A stretch of DNA of 64,000 nucleotides, from positions 62,001-126,000 of the forward strand of contig JAJKFL010000006.1 of the NCBI GenBank assembly GCA_021186555.1, read 5' to 3'. This DNA is from Reticulitermes speratus (lineage: Eukaryota > Arthropoda > Insecta > Blattodea > Rhinotermitidae). The notes beneath the pieces are model-generated. The model saw nothing but the letters and a program-made list of their open reading frames with translations. It ran no database searches and was not told where the DNA came from. The stretch's first letter is position 1. Each line of letters starts with the position of its first letter. Both the position numbers and the translations under genes were made by a program. Of this stretch, positions 1 to 12,500 are shown in pieces.

Positions 1-420
1 TACAGTCCAATAAACAACACATATTCATCTCAGCTCTTTGGTCTCCACACCTTCAACGATATTAACTTTGGGAGAGAGAGACCAAGTTTCAAACCGATAC
101 AAACAAAAGGTAAATTCTAATTCTGTATATTTATATCAACAGAACAATATATTGCATGGTGTAGTTCAAAGTGTTTTGTTAAGTGGAGGTCAGCTGTGGC
201 CACTGACTGACAACTTCGGAGTGAAGTGAAAAAAAAAGTGAGAAAATGGAACATTATAGGAAGAAATGGTTGTTACTGGAAACTGATAAAACAAATTCCT
301 GATATTATATGGCCACACTGAGGGAAAGTTACTAAAAAATGTGCTGCACTGTTCAGAGAGAGAGAGAGGGAAAACAACTGCAGAAACTGATGACGACGAT
401 AAATAGGTAGTTCATTGCAA
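1..420. other. Flank beyond the PHLDB 3' end, nothing recognised
   Basis: AT-rich sequence with a short GAGA run near 355-369. I see no coding pattern, tRNA or repeat copy here; a 63-codon plus-strand frame (38-229) has no recognisable product. Confidence 0.5.
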
Positions 421-426
421 TTTATT
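421..426 (-). promoter_or_regulatory. Candidate poly(A) signal
   Basis: AATAAA on the minus strand lies about 80 nt past the candidate stop at 508. It would suit the 3' end of the PHLDB transcript. A hexamer alone is weak evidence. Confidence 0.3.
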
Positions 427-507
427 AACATGCAGACGTAACATCACAGGGCCAATTACAAAACCGGCAGCATGCATACATAAGCGTAGAAGGATATTCT
501 GCGTGGG

Positions 508-549
508 TCACCACCACGTGCTACATGCCCTCGTAATCACATCTACCCA
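508..549 (-). CDS. PHLDB: Candidate terminal exon of PHLDB
   Basis: An acceptor-like cctgtag is followed at 549 by codons for [13 protein letters not shown] and a stop (TGA, 510-508). WVDVI matches the conserved IWVDVI of the last PH helix in PHLDB proteins, and the exon would be in frame with the donor at 894. However, about 50 residues of the PH domain (the part after GVYFQ) are then absent. Either a middle exon is missing from this assembly, or the match is fortuitous. Confidence 0.3.
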   Translation of the reverse strand, partial: WVDVITRACSTWW

Positions 550-3500
550 CTACAGGTTGCTGCTCTCAGCTTCATCATCACTCTTCCTGGTCACAAAGGT
601 AATCAAACCCAGAATTCCCTGAATGTTAATTGCTACAGTGGAGGAATCAACCAATTCAGTACGATACAAATAACATGAAGGTTCAAACCTTAATGTTTGA
701 CAGTATTTTCATTTTTATGTTTTCAGATATGAGACAAAAAAATCAGATTCTGGATTAAATAGTACCTAGCATTCCCCAAGTGTTCTTTATTTTTTGAAGA
801 CTGTAATTCTGATCTCTTAACTACACTTTGTGACATTTTGAAAGGACCTGTTAATATCTAAATTTACAGCATGAATTTGATCAGTGACTTTACCTGGAAG
901 TAAACTCCGCCGCGTGGTTTCTTCTCACCTCTGTCACCATAATATGTGAGAGTTCTTCGCACCCGGTCAAACACAAACCACCGTCTGTTCCAGTGGTGGA
1001 ACTTAGACCCCATTTTATGCAGATACCCTCGACATGACGTGGAGTCTAAACTGACATGTATGCACAGCTCTATCTGGTGGCCAGCTGACTCTATATGCTG
1101 CCGAAGATTCAGACTCTCGCTTCTTATTGGAAGATACCGTGTCAGAGGCCGCTGATGTGGTTGCTGTTTAAAATCAATCACATATGTGTGAGTCAATACG
1201 AACTGCTGACCTGGCACAAGCAGACGAATGTCACACATTCTGCCAATAATCTGTTTTTTTTTTTTTTGTGAGCATGTGATGCAAGGTGTACACGTGAAAT
1301 TAAATCCAGAATTGCCATGGCAAAAACAGCATTCAACAAGAAGAAAAATCTTTTCACCAGCAAACTGGAATTAAATTTAAGGAAGAAACTAGTAAAGTGC
1401 TACATTTGGAGCATAGCTTTGTGTGGTGCTGAAACGTAGACACTTGGGAAAGTAGATCAGAAGTATCTGGAAAGTTTTGAAATGTGGTGCTGGAGAAGAA
1501 TGGAGAAGATCAGTTGGACCGATCGTGTGAGAAATGAAGAAGTATTACACAGAGTCAAGGAGGAGAGGAATATCGTACATACAATAAAAAGAAGAAAGGC
1601 TAACTGGATTGGTCACATCTTGCGTAGGAACTGCCTTCTCAAACATGTGATTGAAGGAAAGTTAGAGGGAAGGATAGAAATGACGGGAAGACGAGGGAGA
1701 AGACGTAAGCAGCTACTGGATGACCTTAAGGAAAAGAGTAGATACTGGAAATTGAAAGAGGAAGCACTAGATCGCACCCTGTGGAGAACTCGCTTTGGAA
1801 GAGGCTACGGACCTGTCGTAAGACAGACTACAGAATGAATGAATATAGAATGCAACATTTGAGGTTTTCATGGCAGTGACTATGAGGCGCGCACGTGTGT
1901 CGTGTACCACACAACATGCCGTCACATCCTAGATTACAGTGATCTTCTAAATATAAAAACAATTACATGCTGGTCTCTCACTTCTTCCTCCCTGCCCTTC
2001 ATTTATTTGCCAATTAACTCCGTCACTCACACTTTAGAAATTGTAACAAAGCAACAAAATGTGGAGCCAGCTCTATTATCTATGCATCAGCACACATTTC
2101 CTTAGCACAACTACAAGTAACATTTATTCACTTCTTGCTCCGTAAAAGGTAAAGGTAAAGCTCTCCCTAGAACAGGCCATGAAGGCCCAAAGGGGGAGTA
2201 GAGGTATAGCTCTACTCTTTCTTTAACCCTGGCACTAGTTGGGGGTGGGAGGTGAACGCCATGCCCCGGCTGCTTTATCCCCGGGAATGACCCGGTACCC
2301 ATTTTATAGGAGGCTGGGTGGGCCCCAGGGCTGGTCTGGATGTGTGCGGAAAATCTCGCCCCCACCGGGATTTGATCCCCGGACCGTCCAGCTCGTAGCG
2401 AGTCGCTATACAAACTACACTATCATGGCCCCACCTTCTTGCTCCGTGTGGAACTAAAATGTTCCCTGTAACATCTCTGGTTCAGTCACTTCTACCTCCC
2501 CACAGAATGATCAGTGTACGATGTTTACTTGCAGGCGCTGCTAACTACACGACAAACTGTAACGCTGCAACAGCCAACTCAGACAAAGGAATGACACACA
2601 AACATGGTCACATAACCTCACCTGCCACAGGTACAGAAGTGGCCAAATTACTTGCTAGCTGAACTCCATAACACTGTACACAGCTGCAAGCAGCATGGCA
2701 TAATCACTGCTAAGCTTTAGAACAGGTGGCACCAGTAAAAACAAATATGGTGAAATGGGGCAAAACAAAATCCGACGACCTGTATTGTGGCTGTAGAGAG
2801 GTACAAGATATGGGACATCTGCTATCATGCAGGGGCTGCCCCCAGAAATGCACCCTCTAGGATTTATGGCTTGCAAATAAAAAAGGATTTGACGTTATCC
2901 AATACTGGGCAAAAAATCTTTAATTTAATGGTCCGGACACGATAAAGAAAAGAAAAGAAGACTGCTAAGCTCACCTTGGAATGGCCAGGCACCTTCAAGC
3001 CTCTTTCAAAATTACTAATTCTGCTGGCAGTACAATCACAAAGTGTATATGGCACAGTGCTTCCCCTCTTACCAGCTTGCCTCCTTACCCCTGCAACGAC
3101 TAGCAAGTAATCTGGTCACTACCGTACACGGTACAAATCAAACACATCACGCCATCACATCCCCAACGCTTCTCATTTTCCATACGAGCATTAAGCTGCA
3201 GTCTACAGACCACTAACCACCAAAAATGGCTGTCAAGTGACAAGCACTCATGTTGCATATCTGAGAGGCCCTGGGTTAAAACCCTGGTGAAACTGCTGGC
3301 TATACAAACAGCATTTAAATTACGCCCCAACAGTAACAGAGTACTGTCGATTTAAACGGTACTGCACAGCGCTGACCGCAATACGTCTGACGGGTTTCAC
3401 TGCGACTGCTTGCGCCAAGTGATTACTAAACATAACCACATCAAAATGCAGAGAAATTTATAAGTACTCAATTACAGCCTCTGCGACAGGCTGATCACTC

Positions 3501-6500
3501 ATTCAGAGGAATCCTACTGGGAATGTGTGTGTGATATAGAAACCTCGACAATGAGGTGGCCTTGGCCTGAGTTGGGCTGGTGCACCACAGAAAAAAAAAA
3601 TACAGGTGTGTGTTGTTACATACAGATAAGCAATTGTTACATAACTCTTGGTTACCTGCATATAACAAAGGATACAGAACTAGTCTATCTTTATAATTCC
3701 TATATTACGACTCATCGCTATAATGACATATTGTGAAGTGTGCAGACATGAAGCATTATAACATAAAGGCAGTAACAAAGCAACATAACTGTACAGTATA
3801 TCACACTTTAAGCCTGACATTCTAATAAGCAGTATATTGCTTTTCAGCCCACCAACATGGCACGATTCACTAGCCAAACAACGGCCACCTGACTTGATAG
3901 GGGAACGACTCTTAAAATAGAACCCATCAGAAACAACCAGTGCCAAATTTACATACAGATATAAACACAGCCCACGAGATCAACTGCACAAAGGGAATTT
4001 TGTATTAAAATTTCCCTACACAATACTGTGAGTACTAAGATGAAGCCACATACTTGTTGGCGTGCAGATGCTTTGTCCCTCTTGTGCACAGCTGCTGACA
4101 GCTGTTTCTCGTACGATGACCCATCTGACAGAGGTCTCGTCTCCTCCTCGTTCTGTTCCAGCTCCCTGTCTCGCACCTGCAAATAAATTGTTGATGTTGT
4201 GAGCATACATTTACCTACCCATTTCAATTCCATACTTACACAAAATTTAACATAAAATTCAATTAATTAAATTATGTAATTTATTTAAATAAAATAAATG
4301 AGATACTGTAGATCTACAAGGTGTCACATGGCACAAGACTTACTCTTAGTATCTCGAATCTGAAACAGTGTGTTTCGCTTTTGTGTCCCTGATCACGGCA
4401 GCTGCATCGCACGGAAAGCCCGCATCCGGCGACACAACCCATTACAGCTACCGTGATCAGACACATAATAATATGAGAGACGCTCTGCATGAAACGTCTC
4501 ATCACTGTATATTACGCATAATATTAAGTCATACAGAACACCTCGACGAGCTACAGCCAGCTTTACAAACAGTGTCGCCACACAAGAAGTTACGTGTTGA
4601 GAGTCACGCTGATTTCACACGAATATCAAACTCTTCTGCCTACACAGAATTCACAACAATCTCGCCACACCTTCCACACCAACATTCACTGGCCACCACT
4701 AACCTGATGTTTTAGATACAGCACATGAGGATCGCCAAACATGCTGACAGTTCGCATCACAACGGATAAAACCGATCTGTTCACGGAACTTCGTACAGCA
4801 CAGTCACTCAGACACTGCGGTAGGCTTTATACAAAGCGAACAGCACGACATTCACTGTTTCTTTAAAGTACTAACACTGGAATAATTAATTCAACTATGT
4901 TAAGGTCACTGATTAATCCCCCAATCACAGACTGTCTGTCACTTGCATTCTGGCTTTTATTCTCCACTGCCCCCCCCCCCCTACCTCAGCAGGTGGCAAA
5001 CCTGAACAAACACTACAAAGTTTCATTCTTTTCCCCAGTCCGAAATTAATTCAGTCGCTCAAACTTATGAGTGACAACACACATAAATTTCACGGAAATT
5101 TACTGACTAATTATGTTGTCACTATTTAATGTTAATTCCTTACTGATGGGCGAATTCACTGCCTCCTCTTTATAAACAAAAATAAAAATAATTAACAATG
5201 ATATTCTTTATGCTAAAGACTGTAAAACCCTTTCCAGAATCACCCACATTTATAGAAGTTTTATGGTACAATGAATTACCAGTGCCCCCACAGTCTGAGG
5301 TGCTGATGTTTCAAAGGAACCTCCTGCCTCTATCTTCAGGTACATCTAAAACATTAGCACCAGTCTACATGACGCTACATCCCCAAGACAGTATCTTAAC
5401 AGCTGTCACTGCCAGCACATCACGTATCATACAGTGTTGCAGTTTTTATGAGCGCACACCTCGTGAACGGATTTCAGTATTCTGAATGGGCAACAGGAAG
5501 AACACTGTCATGCCTTACTTAAGAAAGGGCAAAGAAATGTGAAGCTGTAACTGTGAATTCCATGAAGGCATTACAGGGCCAACACAGGTACAGCTCCAGC
5601 CATTCTTAACCTCGGCACTAGATAGAGCTGAGTGGTCAACTTCACGTCCTGGTTGTTCTAACCCTGGGAAATAACTCCCTGTACCAGTTGAATAGGAGGT
5701 TGGGCTTATGCCAGAGCCAGTCTGGACGTTTCGGAGAAAACAATCCCTCATTCCTGTCAGAAAACAAACCCCGGATCATCCAGCCTGTAGCCCAGTCACT
5801 ATACCAACTCAGCTATCCTCACTTAAACCAAATTACTGCGCGCTTTTGGGGTTTTTCAAGTTCCTTAAATTTTTTATGGTATTTATGTTTAACTGGGATG
5901 TGAGCTGTTGTAAAAAAGAAATATCTTCTTCCTGGCCGTAATGCAATGTCTGACGTCATCACACAGAATACAGCCATGCACTGACCGGCACCACAAGTCC
6001 ACAAACCTCTCAGTACGTCATCCATATGCAGAAGTGAAAGTTGTCCTCCATTACCAACCTAAGGGATATGCATATTTTTATGCAAGTAACAGTTGTTTAC
6101 AGCTGCTATTTCCTTTACCTTTACCTCCCACCTCAGAAATCCATCCAAGTATATGGAAAAACGACACAGCTGCAACCACACTGTTTTATCATCCAAATGG
6201 AATGCGCCAGCTTTGCTTATCCTCTCCAACGCGTCTATCCCCCCCCAAACATCAAGAAACACGGAACTATTGCAGCTTCCCGCTGTCTCCATTATCTAGC
6301 GTGCAGGCAGGCTTCAATTCGCAGAAACGCTAGACATTGTGACTCGCTTTGGTCTCCGATTCCCTCGCCATCAGACCGACTGTGCTCAAGTTCCCACGTC
6401 TGATTGACACCGTTAAACTTTTAAATGAGCAATATGAAGCGAAACGTAATTTGTAATTTGTACATAGCAAACTGACAATCTCAAGCGAATACACACATTC

Positions 6501-9500
6501 TGATACCACTTCTAAAGGAAAGGTAAAGTTCACCCTAGAACAGGCCATAAAGGCCCAGAGGGGGAGCAGAGGTATAGCTCTACTCTTTCTTTAACCTCGG
6601 CGCTAGATGAGGGTGAGTGGTCAACTCCCCGGGAAAGAGACCCGGTACCCACTGTATACTACTTCTAACACCTGTCCAATCAGAACATATGCCTCTTCTC
6701 CAGCAAGACAATGAGACAGTTCACACCACAAACAATCCTAGAAACTGTTAAAGACCAGAATATTACGCAAGAGACTGTGGCCTCCTCCATCACCGGACCT
6801 CTGCCCGTGTGCTATTTACTTGTGAGGCATGTTGCAGGTTAAAGAGTACAGTAATAATCCTCAAGGCGATCTGAAAGACAGCATTCAGTATGCAGTGTCG
6901 TCAGTTTCACAAGCAGAACTGACACGTGCAATGAACAACGTGTTTGTTAGGCGTGTGTCCGCGAGCCTCTGCCTGTCTCTACAGTCCGTAGGCTACTTCA
7001 TCGCGGTTCAAAACACATGATTATACGAACTGAAGTCACAGCTGTTTATACGGATAAAAACATACAAAATAAAATCAACCAAAACTAGGGAAAGGCCTAG
7101 CCTTGAGATTTTGTTAGCGAGTCACGTGAACAGATAAAGGCCGTGCCATGGCTCAGGCGGTTAGTCGTCGGCCTCTCACCGCGGAGGACTGGTTTCGATC
7201 CCGGGGTCGGTCCATGTGGGATTTGTGGTGGACAAAGTGGCACTGGGACAGGTTTTTTCCCCCGAGTACTTCGGTTTTCCCCTGTCAATTTCATTTCACC
7301 TGGGCTCCATTACAAGGAAAAACAAAAAAAAATTAATCATCTTCGTCACAGGGTTGCACAATAAGCCTCAAGGCTGCGGTGCGTCCGTAGAATCTGCTGC
7401 GGGGCCCTTAACAAATACGTAAAAAAACAGATAAAAAGGATTGCTCCATTCTGTCAAGATAAAAAAAGTGGTTTACCAAGGTTAGGCTCTCCTTAATTCG
7501 TATGACTGACCGAAAATGTATCTCGGCTGGCAACTATCACTTCAGTCAGTCACTATCTACAAGTGTCCCTTTTATCATGTCTTCGAGCACGGCAACATTA
7601 TCGCACAGAAAGCCCGCATCCGCCGGGACATCCTGGGACAGCTACCGTGGTCAGGGACACGGTAAAAGAGACACCTGTATGAATTCCGTTATTGTAATAC
7701 ACGACTCGGTATCAGTGGGTAATCAGATCGCGACGTTTCGACGCCTAATGGGGCAAGTACGTGCCTTGAAATGCTGCGATCCATTACCCCCTGACGCAGC
7801 GACATATACCACCAGAACAGAGCCCTCCGTTACCACAACACAATTTTAACTCACAGGTACTTCTACTACAGCAGGAATGCGAATATTTCTAAGTGCTGAT
7901 AAATATTCGGCGACTGTGTCCCCTATGCTAAGTCAATTCCTCAAAATTACGAATTCAAAAATATCAAAATACAGTGGGAATATCAAAATAATTTTCACAT
8001 CCCTGGTTTCGCAATGAGAATATTTCTAAGTGCTGATAAATATTCGGCGACTGCGCCCCTATGCTAAGTCAATTCCTCAAAATTACAAATTCACAAAAAT
8101 ATCAAAACATAGCGGGAATATCAAAATAATTTTCACATCCCTGGTTTCGCAATGAGAATATTTCTAAGTGCTGATAAATATTCGGCGACTGCGCCCCTAT
8201 GCTAAGTCAATTCCTCAAAATTACAAATTCCAAAAATATCAAAATATAGCGGCAATATCAAAATAATTTTCACATCCCTGGTTTCGCAATGAGAATATTT
8301 CTAAGTGCTGATAAATATTCGGCGACTGCGCCCCTATGCTAAGACAATTCCTCAAAATTACGAATTCAACAAATATCAAAATACAGCGGGAATGTCAAAC
8401 TAATTTTCACATCCCTGGTTTGGCAACTCTTATCGACCAACCAACTCCACGGAACACAGGCCTTATTCACAAGCTACCATATCACCACTGTTTTTAGGGA
8501 ACCCAGAGGTTAATGACCGCATTCACGACAGCCCACTGGTGATCCACATCATCACATCCTATTTCTTCAATATCTATTTTATATTATCCTCCAGTTTACG
8601 CCTTCATTCACGTTTTGCCACCAAAACAACGCATGCATTCCTCCTTTACCCATCATGCCACATGCCTTGCCCATCTCATCGTCCTACATTTGCTCCCAAT
8701 AATATCCCGCATACCTCACACGTTTTAATGGCAGTTTCACTACCAACATAAAAATACTGGCAAATTTACAGCAGTCATAAAGATGGAACTACATTAACAT
8801 TATCTATTATCTACAACATCAAACACCTGACTGCAGTTGTACAGCATCGCCATCAAACTTAATGTGTTTATTTCACGTTGTAACGTTGGCTGGAATGGCG
8901 CTGGTTGGCACTGCGCTGTGATAAACAGAGTATTCGAAAAGAAGCCAACGTTTCGGCATGTTTATAATAAAGTAACCAGTGAGACAACAATGGCGCGATA
9001 CGTATCAATTGTTACGAAAACTCTCATAGCAAATAAGAGCGGGACAATTGTTCGCGCACTGACAACCAATACGCTTCGCATCTTTGCTGGTTAACTGGTT
9101 ATAATAATAACCATGGCTCAACAGCCCTATATGGGCCCGGGCCTCCTCTTTTCGAGGTTACTAAGTCGTGCGCATTCGTGGCAGTTGGTGACTGGTCAAC
9201 TGGCCGCGCTTACTGTTCTATCGATCCTGATGTGCCTGCCAGTCAGGAGACTTGGAGGCAATTTGGCTTACGCAACATTTTTATTCATGCCCGTAAGGTT
9301 CTTTTACATGTCGTAAATCTACGACATGGGACCGACGGCTTTACTTCCCCTCCGAAGGAAGTGGTGCTCCGGATTTTTATCACCTTAAAAATCCATCGAC
9401 CTCGGTCGGGATCGAACCCGCGAACCTTGGGTCCAGTGGCGAGCACGCTAACCACTAGTCCACCGAGGTTAACTGGTTAATTCATTATAAACATCTGACA

Positions 9501-12500
9501 GTCACCTTCTACTTCAATTTCCTGTACGTGTGCAAAGTGACACAATCACAACAAGCCTGTCAGCACACACGAGTCCGGCCGAAATTCAAACCGGACACCT
9601 CAGGAATACACTCAGAAGCATTGCTCCTTGAAGCAACTGTACTTATAAAAATCCCACTGTTACCAATTTTATTGCTGTTTTATAGGAAATTTGGTGTCGG
9701 CTCCCTGAAGAAACATGTTGGAGCTACGTAAAAAAAGATAATACGAACAAATACAGAACACTGCTTAATTAGCAGAATTATAACCAACAAACGAACATTT
9801 TTGTATTTCTGTTATACTTTTACCCTACATATGTTTCGGCTGTGGTCCAGCCATCATCAGGGGATACACTAGTAGGTTAACTTCACTGGCGCTGGTTCAT
9901 TTGGTAATTATCACACGTCATCACACATTGTGTAAAAGTGTAACAGAAATACAAAAAAGTACATTTGTTGGTTATAATACTGCTAATTGTATCGAAATGC
10001 ATGGTAAAAAAACACTAAGAAATACACAATACTGCATTTGTTAGTGTTATTTAAGTTTCTAACCGTATTTAAAAATCGTTTAAAACACGTATTTGTAGCA
10101 CAAAGCACATTACTTCCATCGCGCCTCTCGTAAGAGACCCACGACAGCCAACACCACCGCACGAATATACCCACAACTGGTATCGATCTTCTACTACGAT
10201 TTGCTACCGACAGTGAGGTGCTATCTGGGCACTAGGGCACTAGCACTGACCCTCTGTATAACGGTTTGCCACTACAGACACATCAGCACGATTGTAGCAC
10301 GAAAACTACTAACATCACACGTGAACAGACACACTACACACACATCTACAGCATGTAACTGCTCGTACTACTGACGAACTGAACGCCACGGAACAAAACA
10401 CTATCACCACACACCAGCCGAGCTTGCTACGGTCACTCCCCCCTGGTATGACGTAATGCCTTCCCCTCTGTGCGTTCCAAGCCAGTTGCCAATCACACAA
10501 TCGGAAAGTCGCACAGCATAAAGACTATAATTTAAACCATCTCAATCCCTTTTAAACCTTTCGTGTCCTGCGGTCACTATATGTACCACCCCGTTTAACA
10601 TTCAACAACTCTACGTTCTGCCCACACAGTGTATTTATGTTTTTTGTGTGGATCTCAGAACAAACAGCGATTATTTCACTGTACAACATTAACTGACTGG
10701 TTTGTATAACTGAGACGGAGTGTGTTTACTGCGCGGTACGGACTGTATTTATGTGTTTTGTGTGGATCTCAGAACAAACAGCGATTATTTCACTGTACAA
10801 CATTAACTGACTGGTTTGTATAACTGAGACGGAGTGTGTTTACTGCGCGGTACGGACTGTATTTATGTGTTTTGTGTGGATCTCAGACCAAACAGCGATT
10901 ATTTCACTGTACAACATTAACTGACTGGTTTGTATAACTGAGACGGAGTGTGTTTACTGCGCGGTACGGACTGTATTTATGTGTTTTGTGTGGATCTCAG
11001 AACAGCGATTATTTCACTGTACAACATTAACTGACTGGTTTGTATAACTGAGACGGAGTGTGTTTACTGCGCGGTACGGACTGTATTTATGTGTTTTGTG
11101 TGGATCTCAGAACAAACAGCGATTATTTCACTGTACAACATTAACTGACTGGTTTGTATAACTGAGACGGAGTGTGTTTACTGCGCGGTACGGACTGTAT
11201 TTATGTGTTTTGTGTGGATCTCAGAACAAACAGCGATTATTTCACTGTACAACATTAACTGACTGGTTTGTATAACTGAGACGGAGTGTGTTTACTGCGC
11301 GGTACGGACTGTATTTATGTGTTTTGTGTGGATCTCAGAACAAACAGCGATTATTTCACTGTACAACATTAACTGACTGGTTTGTATAACTGAGACGGAG
11401 TGTGTTTACTGCGCGGTACGGACTGTATTTATGTGTTTTGTGTGGATCTCAGAACAAACAGCGATTATTTCACTGTACAACATTAACTGACTGGTTTGTA
11501 TAACTGAGACGGAGTGTGTTTACTGCGCGGTACGGACTGTATTTATGTGTTTTGTGTGGATCTCAGAACAAACAGCGATTATTTCACTGTACAACATTAA
11601 CTGACTGGTTTGTATAACTGAGACGGAGTGTGTTTACTGCGCGGTACGGACTGTATTTATGTGTTTTGTGTGGATCTCAGAACAAACAGCGATTATTTCA
11701 CTGTACAACATTAACTGACTGGTTTGTATAACTGAGACGGAGTGTGTTTACTGCGCGGTACGGACTGTATTTATGTGTTTTGTGTGGATCTCAGAACAAA
11801 CAGCGATTATTTCACTGTACAACATTAACTGACTGGTTTGTGTAACTGAGACGGAGTGTGTTTACTGCGCGGTACGGACTGTATTTATGTGTTTTGTGTG
11901 GATCTCAGAACAAACAGCGATTATTTCACTGTACAACATTAACTGACTGGTTTGTATAACTGAGACGGAGTGTGTTTACTGCGCGGTACGGACTGGGTAT
12001 TTAAATATAATTCAGGTTTTGTCAATTGTTAAATCTTAAATCATTACTAAAGCAAATCCTCTTCGTGCACTGTTATCGAAAAGGTTGGCGTTGTACTGCA
12101 CGGCCAGCCAATCTAAAACTCGTAGTCAGAGCGCTATGTTTCTCTTCGCAGCATCGGGAATGTCCCCTCAACTCTCCTCCGGTAACGAAATAATACACAG
12201 ACATGCTAATAATGCTCAGAATGGTCTTACGACGCTATGCAAAATGGTTATGGCCACGACGTTTCGTAATGACTGACGAGGCACGAACATGAAGCTGGCA
12301 AAGCACATAACTGTGTGCAGTTTTACACTGGAAGACTATTAACAAAGCGGAAGCCGGGGCAGCTCAGTCAGTGTCGTGACTGTTACTAAACCATGACACG
12401 CGATATGATTTCAGAAACACGAAACAAAAAGATAGGAAAGTCGACGAACAGCTATTTCAGTGCCATTGATACAAAAACCCACAACGTAAATGTCGTGATA

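Noticed and set aside
5198-5485. A 95-codon plus-strand frame and similar short frames (4368-4715, 45063-45503, 19492-19857)
   Set aside because: They show no recognisable domain, no splice context and intron-like composition; chance open frames are expected at this rate.
7876-8430. Possible replication origin or iteron cluster in the AT-rich 138-bp repeats
   Set aside because: Nothing but AT content and tandem repetition supports it.
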